From Helicobacter sp. (GTDB lineage: Bacteria > Campylobacterota > Campylobacteria > Campylobacterales > Helicobacteraceae): a DNA stretch of 11,605 nucleotides. Below, piece by piece: positions 7,025-11,605 of the stretch. Below the pieces are notes generated by a model. That model saw nothing but the letters and a program-made list of their open reading frames with translations, did not search any database and was not told the origin of the DNA. The position numbers and the translations under genes are program-made. How positions within the stretch are numbered: the first letter of the stretch is position 1; each line of letters starts with the position of its first letter. The stretch is from assembly GCA_022766795.1 (NCBI GenBank), contig JALEPE010000047.1:1-11605 (forward strand), read 5' to 3'.

Positions 7025-8083
7025 ATGCGATATTTACAATCTTTAGATTCTGCGCTTTTAGATCCTAAAAACGCTATAAAGCTTTATGATTTAGATATTT
7101 TTACATTGGGTAAAATGGCGGATTCCATACGTCAAAGTTATTTTGATAAAAAAGTGTTTTTTAATGTGAATCGCCATATTAATCCCACAAATGAATGTGC
7201 TGATATTTGCAAATTTTGTGGCTTTTCCGCACACCGCAAGAATCCTAATGCTTATACAATGGATAAAGAGCAGGTATTGCAAATCGCGCGCGATTCCATT
7301 AAATCTGGTGCGTTGGAGTTACATATTGTAGGGGCGCACAATCCTAAATTAAATTTGGAATGGTATTTGGATTTATTTAGAACATTAAAACAAGAATTTC
7401 CCAAAGTGCATATTAAAGCTCTGACGGCTGCAGAAGTTAATTATTTAAGCATTATTTCTAATAAGTCTCACGCAGAAGTTTTGAATCTTATGGCTATAAA
7501 TGGCGTGGATTCTATGCCGGGTGGTGGGGCAGAGATTTTTGATGAAAATGTCCGCGCATACATTTGCAAGGGCAAGGTGGATTCTAACACTTGGCTAAAG
7601 ATTCACGAGATTTGGCATACTTTAGGTAAAAAATCCAATGCGACAATGTTATTTGGGCACATAGAATCGCGCGCACATCGTATTGACCACCTACTCCGCT
7701 TATACCGACAACAAGAGCAAAGTGGCGGTTTTAATGCCTTCATTCCTCTGGTTTATCAAAAGGAAAATAATTTTTTAAAGGTTGAGAATTTTCCAAGCGG
7801 GCAAGAGATTCTAAAAACTATTGCAATTTCTAGGATTTTATTACCGAATATTCCCCATATTAAAGCGTATTGGGCAACTTTGGGTTTGAATTTAGCACTT
7901 GTTGCACAGGAGTTTGGAGCAGATGATATTGATGGCACAATAGAACGTGAATCTATCCAAAGCGCAAGTGGCAGCAATAGTGCAAATGGTTTATCCAAAA
8001 ATACACTAATTGCAGAGATTAAAGACGCGGGCTTTATCCCAACAGAGCGTGATAGCCTGTATAATGAACTACAAACTTACTAG
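7025..8083 (+). CDS. mqnE: aminofutalosine synthase MqnE (radical SAM)
   Basis: MqnE joins SAM-derived adenosine to the chorismate-derived enolpyruvyl benzoate to give aminofutalosine, an early step of the futalosine menaquinone route used by Helicobacter and Campylobacter. The 352-residue frame carries the radical SAM cluster motif C58-x3-C62-x2-C65 within NPTNECADICKFCGFSAHRK, followed by family motifs VGAHNPKLNLEWYLDLF, LTAAEVNYLS, MPGGGAEIFDENVR, MLFGHIESRAHR and, near the end, FGADDIDGTIERE. The length is normal and no residue expected for the cluster is missing. The start follows a weak AAGG, and TATAAT lies 33 bases upstream. The next gene starts 10 bases after the stop, with its ribosome site overlapping the mqnE stop, so the two are co-transcribed. 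The related enzyme MqnC is the main alternative, but the GGGAEIF and DDIDGTIE motifs favour MqnE. Confidence 0.93.
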   Translation: MRYLQSLDSALLDPKNAIKLYDLDIFTLGKMADSIRQSYFDKKVFFNVNRHINPTNECADICKFCGFSAHRKNPNAYTMDKEQVLQIARDSIKSGALELHIVGAHNPKLNLEWYLDLFRTLKQEFPKVHIKALTAAEVNYLSIISNKSHAEVLNLMAINGVDSMPGGGAEIFDENVRAYICKGKVDSNTWLKIHEIWHTLGKKSNATMLFGHIESRAHRIDHLLRLYRQQEQSGGFNAFIPLVYQKENNFLKVENFPSGQEILKTIAISRILLPNIPHIKAYWATLGLNLALVAQEFGADDIDGTIERESIQSASGSNSANGLSKNTLIAEIKDAGFIPTERDSLYNELQTY

Positions 8084-8093
8084 GAGGAAAATA

Positions 8094-8546
8094 ATGCAGT
8101 ATTATAGTTATGAGATGTTTAGGTTGGATATGAAAGAATTAGTAGATAAGATTGATTTTAATCCTGACGGAATCGTGGCAATTGCCAGAGGTGGGCTTAC
8201 AATGGCACATTTCCTTGGAATTGCGCTAGATTTAAGGCGCATTTATGCGATTAATGCTACTTCGTTTTTTAATAAAGTTCAGCAAGAAATTCAAATTTCA
8301 AACATTCCAGAACTAAATGGCAATCAACGCATTTTGATTGTAGATGAAATTGTGGATAGTGGCACAAGTATGGAAAAAGTGTATTCGATTCTAACCAATA
8401 TTTATTCTAATATTGATTTTAAAACGGCGTGTATTTTTCACAAACCTACCGCCAAATTTCAACCCGACTTTATTATGCGCGAAGCAAAAGATTGGGTAGA
8501 GTTTTTCTGGGAAGTAGATGTCGTAAAGTCATTGCACGAGAAGTAG
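8094..8546 (+). CDS. gpt: purine (xanthine-guanine type) phosphoribosyltransferase
   Basis: This 150-residue type I phosphoribosyltransferase should transfer ribose-5-phosphate from PRPP to a purine base in salvage. The PRPP-binding loop is ILIVDEIVDSGTS (residues 80-92) with the acidic pair D84/E85. Residues 28-36 (VAIARGGLT) form the other conserved pocket loop, and DWVEFFWE near 133-140 is the C-terminal base-side segment typical of Gpt-like enzymes. I chose ATG 8094 because AGGAGG (8082-8087) lies just upstream and overlaps the mqnE stop; an in-frame ATG 84 bases earlier lies inside mqnE without a site. It resembles the annotated H. pylori gpt product in layout. Base preference (xanthine, guanine, hypoxanthine) cannot be read from the sequence. 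Confidence 0.85.
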   Translation: MQYYSYEMFRLDMKELVDKIDFNPDGIVAIARGGLTMAHFLGIALDLRRIYAINATSFFNKVQQEIQISNIPELNGNQRILIVDEIVDSGTSMEKVYSILTNIYSNIDFKTACIFHKPTAKFQPDFIMREAKDWVEFFWEVDVVKSLHEK

Positions 8547-8559
8547 TCTGCCCTACTTC
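8540..8559 (+). terminator. perfect 7-bp stem-loop at the gpt stop codon
   Basis: GAAGTAG (8540-8546, including the stop) pairs with CTACTTC (8553-8559) across a 6-base loop. A second small hairpin, ATCTC/GAGAT, follows at 8574-8587 and leads into a T-rich stretch. The first has no T-run, so termination is uncertain; it could instead protect the 3' end. The two together probably close the mqnE-gpt transcript before the convergent fur. Confidence 0.35.
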
Positions 8560-8613
8560 CAAATCGCAATTCCATCTCTGTAGAGATTTCTTTAAAATTT
8601 AGATTATAGGTTG

Positions 8614-8712
8614 CTATAGCCCTATCTCTTTATTGTGAAGCGTGTATTTGCAAATAACAAATTCATCCGCACTGCACAAATCCGCAATGTTAAAATCACC
8701 TTTTTTAAAATT
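8614..8712 (-). other. possible gene remnant or micro-ORF between gpt and fur
   Basis: On the minus strand a 32-codon open stretch downstream of fur ends at TAG 8614-8616 and reads GDFNIADLCSADEF, then VICKYTLHNKEIGL. The composition looks coding, but there is no ATG or ribosome site and a stop lies just upstream. It may be the tail of a lost gene. The rest of the 220-bp gap holds only the hairpins noted at the gpt end. Confidence 0.2.
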
Positions 8713-8766
8713 CTATATGTTTGCGCAGTTAAAAATATAAAATCACAAATGCAGTGTTGTTAAAGA

Positions 8767-9216
8767 TTACTGCTTTAAACAATCCTCGCATACAACATAA
8801 AGCAACATATCGTGTCCAACTAATTTTGCATTATAAGATCCCACAACATCTATTTGAAGTTTTTCGATTTCATCATTATAAAATTCTTCAATTCTGCCAC
8901 ATTCTAGGCAAATAATATGGTCGTGGTGCAATCCGCTTGCTATTTCGTAACGTTTTCCTGTTTTATCCACTTCAATGGAACTTACAAAACCTTCTTTTTC
9001 CAAAAAGGATAAAATACGATAAATTGATGAAACACTAGAGTTTTTACAGGTTTTTCTAGTGATTGCAAAAATATCTTCTGGGCTTAAATGCCCGCCATCA
9101 TCGTAGATTGCTTTTAATACAAATTCCCGTTGTTTGGAGTTTTTTAAATTATTTTTCTTAATAGATAAATGCAATCTGTCTAAAATTGTCTTAAAAGATT
9201 CTTTATATTTTTTCAT
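8767..9216 (-). CDS. fur: ferric uptake regulator Fur
   Basis: Fur represses iron-acquisition genes when loaded with Fe(II), and in Helicobacter can also act in its apo form. The 149-residue product has the winged-helix N-terminus (NSKQREFVLKAI, then SSVSSIYRILSFLEKEGFV as the DNA-contacting region) and the regulatory metal region HHDHIICLECG (97-107). Its two CxxC pairs, C103/C106 and C143/C146, are the structural zinc site. The extended N-terminus before the usual Fur start (ESFKTILDRLHLSIKKNNLK) is the Helicobacter pattern. ATG 9216 has AAAGGGTGA upstream and lies downstream of a clear promoter; an in-frame ATG at 9267 lies upstream of that promoter's -10 and is rejected. PerR is less likely because of the close match to Helicobacter Fur in this N-terminal segment. 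Divergent Fur-box-like sites suggest autoregulation. Confidence 0.9.
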   Translation of the reverse strand: MKKYKESFKTILDRLHLSIKKNNLKNSKQREFVLKAIYDDGGHLSPEDIFAITRKTCKNSSVSSIYRILSFLEKEGFVSSIEVDKTGKRYEIASGLHHDHIICLECGRIEEFYNDEIEKLQIDVVGSYNAKLVGHDMLLYVVCEDCLKQ

Positions 9217-9257
9217 TATTTTCACCCTTTCAAGTATTACACGCTTAAAATTGCGAT

Positions 9258-9266
9258 ATTGTAGCA
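9258..9266 (-). promoter_or_regulatory. extended -10 (TGCTACAAT) of fur
   Basis: TGnTACAAT on the minus strand is a good extended -10 of the Campylobacterota type, with T-rich sequence upstream. It lies 42 bases before ATG 9216, so the transcript leader is about 35 bases and ends in a strong ribosome site. It settles the fur start. Confidence 0.65.
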
Positions 9267-9289
9267 AAATATAACAAATAAATCAAAAA

Positions 9290-9308
9290 TAAATTAAGAA
9301 TCATTTTT
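9290..9308. promoter_or_regulatory. weak second Fur-box-like site near the fur promoter
   Basis: Aligned by its ATCATT core at 9300-9305, the site matches the classical 19-bp Fur consensus at 12 positions by my count. It lies about 25 bp upstream of the fur -10, where upstream Fur binding for autoregulation would fit. AT-rich sequence makes chance matches likely. Confidence 0.3.
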
Positions 9309-9323
9309 ATTTAATATTAAGTT

Positions 9324-9342
9324 AATATTGATTATCATTTTG
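9324..9342. promoter_or_regulatory. Fur-box-like palindrome upstream of the DUF2325 gene
   Basis: Aligned by hand with the classical GATAATGATAATCATTATC consensus, this site matches at 14 of 19 positions, including TTGATTATCATT in the centre. It directly abuts TAAAAT (9343-9348), the best -10 of the plus-strand gene, so Fur binding there would block that promoter. It also lies in the gap shared with fur itself. Confidence 0.5.
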
Positions 9343-9348
9343 TAAAAT
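9343..9348 (+). promoter_or_regulatory. candidate -10 (TAAAAT) of the DUF2325 gene
   Basis: TAAAAT preceded by TTTTG lies 24 bases before ATG 9372, leaving a short leader that holds the AAGGAG ribosome site (9361-9366). It overlaps the edge of the Fur-box-like palindrome. Confidence 0.4.
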
Positions 9349-9371
9349 TTAGATTTAATCAAGGAGAGATA

Positions 9372-9689
9372 ATGTCTGTTTTGGTAATAGGTGGAGATGA
9401 AATCACTTCTATAAGAGCTGTATTAAAGAATTTGGGTTGTGAAAAAATTACACATTGGAATGCAAGAAAAGAGAGTATTAACCATAAGGATTTGCCTCAA
9501 AATATTGGTTGTTTAGTTATGCTTACAAATTTTTTAAACCACAACACAATGCGTAAATTTCGTAGTGATGCCAAGAAAAAAGAGATTCCAGTCATCTGCA
9601 CAAAACGCAGTGTGAGTTGTTTATATTGCGAATTTATGAAAACATTTGGAGAAAATTGCACACAAAATTGCCCTTATAATAGTTTTTAA
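9372..9689 (+). CDS. cysteine-rich DUF2325 family protein
   Basis: This 105-residue soluble protein has a Rossmann-like beginning (MSVLVIGGDEITSIRAVLKN) and the family motif LTNFLNHNTMRKFRSDAKKK followed by EIPVICTKRS, both typical of DUF2325. It carries seven cysteines. Four of them sit at the C-terminus as C83-x2-C86 and C96-x3-C100, which looks like a metal or iron-sulphur site, though this is inference. AAGGAG five bases upstream supports the start. The gene diverges from fur behind a Fur-box-like palindrome, so iron-dependent expression is likely if the site is real. The family has no assigned biochemical role that I can state; a small redox or metal-handling protein is one reading of its cysteines and context. 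Confidence 0.8.
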   Translation: MSVLVIGGDEITSIRAVLKNLGCEKITHWNARKESINHKDLPQNIGCLVMLTNFLNHNTMRKFRSDAKKKEIPVICTKRSVSCLYCEFMKTFGENCTQNCPYNSF

Positions 9690-9712
9690 TACGCTTTTTA
9701 ATGTTTATAGCA

Positions 9713-9718
9713 TAAAAT
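9713..9718 (+). promoter_or_regulatory. candidate -10 (TAAAAT) of the response regulator gene
   Basis: TAAAAT within TATAGCATAAAATTG lies 36 bases before ATG 9754. No hairpin separates the gene from the preceding DUF2325 gene (64-bp gap), so readthrough from there is also possible. Confidence 0.35.
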
Positions 9719-9753
9719 TGACTCTGATATTTGAGAAGTTTTAAGGGAATGTT

Positions 9754-10455
9754 ATGAAATCAGAGTTATTAGAACCATTAAAAACATTAAAAGTATTAAT
9801 CGTTGAGGATGATCCCATTGCTCTTGACTTACTTAAGGTTCCATTAGAACGTCGCTGTAAAAAGGTCGTTACTGCCAAAAAAGGTGAAACTGCACTAAAG
9901 CATTTCAAAAATGAAATGATTGATATTGTGATTACAGATGTTAAACTAGATGGCAAATTAGATGGAATTGCAATGGCAAAGCAAATGCGAAAAATCAATC
10001 CTAATATCCCCGTAATTTTTATGACTGCCTATAGTGATGAGGATAAAATCAATGAAATGGTAGAATTAAACGCAACTTCCCTCATTAAAAAAGCAGTGGA
10101 TTTAGAAGAACTATTTGTTTTATTGTTAAATATTAACAAAAGTTTAAACCAAGAAGAAGTTGTAGATTTGGGGCAGGATATTTCCTATCGTCGCCGCGAT
10201 AAATCTATTTTAAAAGGCTTTGCAATCTTTGAACTAACCGATAGAGAATGCAGAATTTTAGATTTATTGTTAGAAAATGATGGCTATCCTGTAACTTATG
10301 ATGAGATTCAAGCAAAAGTTTGGGGTACGCAATCTATGACAATGGATTCCTTAAGAATGCATATCAACGGCATACGGCGCAAAACTTATTATGATTTAAT
10401 CCGCAATCAATCACGGCTAGGCTATAAATTATTACGTCCTGCTACAAGTAGATAA
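9754..10455 (+). CDS. OmpR/PhoB-type response regulator with no neighbouring kinase
   Basis: This is a two-domain regulator of 233 residues. The receiver domain (about 12-130) has the acidic pair D19/D20, phospho-acceptor D62 in DIVITDVKLDG, T91 in FMTAYSD and lysine K113. The proline that usually follows this lysine is replaced by alanine (IKKAVD). The winged-helix DNA-binding domain (about 155-230) reads FELTDRECRILDLLLEN, then YDEIQAKVWG and SLRMHINGIRRK, ending SRLGYKLL. All phosphorylation residues are present, so it should be a conventional phospho-regulator, but no histidine kinase is in the window. AAGGGA (9743-9748) precedes the start. It is not the essential orphan HsrA/CosR, whose receiver domain lacks the usual phosphorylation residues. 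Its targets cannot be read from sequence. The gene ends 2 bp from the stop of the convergent lipoprotein gene. Confidence 0.85.
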   Translation: MKSELLEPLKTLKVLIVEDDPIALDLLKVPLERRCKKVVTAKKGETALKHFKNEMIDIVITDVKLDGKLDGIAMAKQMRKINPNIPVIFMTAYSDEDKINEMVELNATSLIKKAVDLEELFVLLLNINKSLNQEEVVDLGQDISYRRRDKSILKGFAIFELTDRECRILDLLLENDGYPVTYDEIQAKVWGTQSMTMDSLRMHINGIRRKTYYDLIRNQSRLGYKLLRPATSR

Positions 10456-10457
10456 GT

Positions 10458-10580
10458 TTAAAAATCAATGCTCCATTGTATGCTACCTGTGGCTCCAGAG
10501 CTATTTGCATAACCTCTTGTAGAGCAACCACTATAACACAATATTAGAACCAAACTGCTAATGATGATTAAAATACGCAT
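10458..10580 (-). CDS. small lipoprotein-like gene of the hspR operon
   Basis: This frame encodes 40 residues: MRILIIISSLVLILCYSGC, then STRGYANSSGATGSIQWSIDF and TAA. The N-terminus has an arginine, a hydrophobic core and then YSGC, a plausible lipobox with C19 as the lipidated residue. Y at -3 is less usual than L, V or I. The mature part would be only 22 residues. ATG 10580 lies 10 bases after the hspR stop with AAGAG as ribosome site, so it is probably the third gene of the cbpA-hspR operon. Its stop lies 2 bp from that of the convergent response regulator. Its size makes it easy to miss in automated annotation. Helicobacter and Campylobacter have many small lipoproteins, but I do not recognise this one. 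Confidence 0.6.
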   Translation of the reverse strand: MRILIIISSLVLILCYSGCSTRGYANSSGATGSIQWSIDF

Positions 10581-10590
10581 AAAAAGACTC

Positions 10591-10959
10591 TTAATATTTC
10601 TCAAACAAAATGACTTCATAGGAGCTTTGCTTTTTAATAACGGATTTGTTAGATTGATTCGCCTTTAATTTCTCTAAGCTTAAATGTAAAGATTCAATCT
10701 CTTTATCTTGGTCGTCTAGTTTATCTTTAAGACGTAAAATAATATCTACACCCGCTAAATTCACGCCTAAATCGCGCGTTAGACGTAAAATCATCTTAAT
10801 TTTATCAATATCGCGTTGGGAATATAGGCGCATTTTCCCATCGGTTCGCCCGGGTGCAACTAACCCTTCTCGCTCGTATTGACGCAAGGTTTGCGGATGG
10901 ATTTCTAGGATTTTTGCAACCACACTAATTAAATATACTGGCTCATCATAACTATACAT
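10591..10959 (-). CDS. hspR: heat-shock repressor HspR (MerR family)
   Basis: HspR represses chaperone genes and in Helicobacter acts with HrcA on groESL, the hrcA-grpE-dnaK operon and its own cbpA-hspR operon. The 122-residue product has the MerR winged helix (about 8-52): YLISVVAKILEIHPQTLRQ, then YEREGLVAPGRTDGKMRLYS, followed by a dimerising helix and coiled coil (LKDKLDDQDKEIESLHLSLEKL). Its length fits Helicobacter HspR. Two ATGs are adjacent; I chose the inner one (10959) because AGGAG at 10967-10971 is seven bases away, against four for the outer. That ribosome site overlaps the cbpA stop codon, which couples the two genes. Longer in-frame starts up to 11061 lie inside cbpA and are rejected. 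HspR operators would lie upstream of cbpA, outside the window. Confidence 0.92.
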   Translation of the reverse strand: MYSYDEPVYLISVVAKILEIHPQTLRQYEREGLVAPGRTDGKMRLYSQRDIDKIKMILRLTRDLGVNLAGVDIILRLKDKLDDQDKEIESLHLSLEKLKANQSNKSVIKKQSSYEVILFEKY

Positions 10960-10969
10960 CATAACACTC

Positions 10970-11605
10970 CTATAAATATTTTTCCAAAGATTCTTGTAAT
11001 TCCTTAGGCAAAGAATCACAATCAGGTAAAATGACATTAGCCTCCAAATATAAATCACCATAAGTTTTACTTTTGCGATTGAAAGCTCCTAACTCTTTCA
11101 CGCGGAATCTCTGGGAATTTTTCGTATTCTTTGGGACCTTTAACGTAATGGTTTTACGTAGGGTTTCTATTTCTATTTTACCACCAAAGAGTGCGGTTTT
11201 TAGTGGAATCTCAATGCGTTTTGTTAAGTTATCACCCTCTTGGATATATTCCGGATGAGGGGCAACACTCACTTTCAGCAGCAAATCACCACTCTGTCCC
11301 CCCATTGTACTGCCCTTGCCTCTTAGTCGGATTGTTTCACCATTTTTTACACCCGCTGGAATCTTAATATCATAGCTCTGGTTCTGCACATTGACATTAT
11401 GCAAACCACCTAAAATTGCAGTTGTAAATGGAATCGTAATCTGTGCATTAATGTCTAAATTTTGACGCGTATTAAAACCGCCTTCAAAAAAATCAAACCC
11501 GCTACGGCTATTAAATCCACCAAAGTTCGTTCCGTCGCTAAAATTTCTAAACCCTCCACTAAAGATTTGACTTAAAATATCATCTAAATTGACATTGCCC
11601 TGCCC
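10970..11605 (-). CDS. cbpA: co-chaperone CbpA (DnaJ-type), 3' part
   Basis: The frame is open from the window end for 211 codons to TAG 10970-10972, so the N-terminal J domain lies outside. What is visible is the glycine/phenylalanine-rich linker (IFSGGFRNFSDGTNFGGFNS, then SGFDFFEGGF), followed by C-terminal domain I (NAQITIPFTTAILGGLHNVN, IPAGVKNGETIRLRGKG) and domain II (LTKRIEIPLKTALFGGKIEI, RFRVKELGAFN). There is no CxxCxGxG zinc-finger region between linker and domain I, which separates CbpA from DnaJ proper. CbpA is a DnaK partner that delivers unfolded clients. Its stop codon overlaps the hspR ribosome site. A TTG at 11404 is not a start, as the domain continues upstream. Confidence 0.9.
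   Translation of the reverse strand, partial: GQGNVNLDDILSQIFSGGFRNFSDGTNFGGFNSRSGFDFFEGGFNTRQNLDINAQITIPFTTAILGGLHNVNVQNQSYDIKIPAGVKNGETIRLRGKGSTMGGQSGDLLLKVSVAPHPEYIQEGDNLTKRIEIPLKTALFGGKIEIETLRKTITLKVPKNTKNSQRFRVKELGAFNRKSKTYGDLYLEANVILPDCDSLPKELQESLEKYL

Noticed and set aside
9217..9267. 17-residue N-terminal extension of Fur from ATG 9267
   Set aside because: It overlaps the extended -10 TGCTACAAT, and a strong ribosome site precedes ATG 9216.
10960..11061. Longer HspR start at 11061
   Set aside because: It lies inside the cbpA coding region in another frame; the ribosome site and the known family N-terminus favour 10959.
1..11605. CRISPR array, tRNA or rRNA genes
   Set aside because: No regularly spaced repeats or RNA gene signatures were seen by eye.

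Overview
The window looks like a chromosome segment from a low-GC Campylobacterota member, most likely a Helicobacter (an enterohepatic type is a guess). This rests on gene content: the futalosine-pathway gene mqnE followed by a gpt-like phosphoribosyltransferase, a Fur very like the Helicobacter protein, the split energy-taxis pair cetB/cetA known from Campylobacter, and the heat-shock pair cbpA-hspR. No rRNA, tRNA or CRISPR array was seen.

Bases 1 to about 4900 are a decaying mobile-element remnant, probably from an integrative or conjugative element with a type IV secretion system (T4SS). On the minus strand, in transcription order, are an intact coiled-coil protein, a TrbJ/VirB5-like secreted T4SS component and a TOPRIM-domain protein that runs off the window start. 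Diverging from them on the plus strand are a small helix-turn-helix regulator and an unrecognised protein. Four of the five genes are damaged by in-frame stop codons, by frameshifts in short A-runs, or both. Reading through single stops gives long, clean coding sequence, so the decay looks recent.

Bases 4973-11605 are compact and intact core genome. CetB (FAD-type PAS sensor) and CetA (membrane-anchored transducer) overlap by 4 bp; cetB probably starts at a TTG. Divergent from them is mqnE (menaquinone synthesis), with gpt (purine salvage) 10 bp downstream. Then fur diverges from a cysteine-rich DUF2325 gene. The intergenic region holds a good extended -10 for fur and a Fur-box-like palindrome abutting the -10 of the DUF2325 gene, which suggests iron-dependent control. 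An OmpR-type response regulator with no kinase next to it follows. It converges on a heat-shock operon on the minus strand: cbpA (3' part only), hspR and a 40-codon lipoprotein-like gene that is easy to overlook.

No clearly new multi-gene system was found. The points most worth a second look are the concentration of single lesions in the mobile remnant, the small lipoprotein in the hspR operon, the Fur-box/DUF2325 pair, and the degenerate zinc-binding-like tail of CetA.
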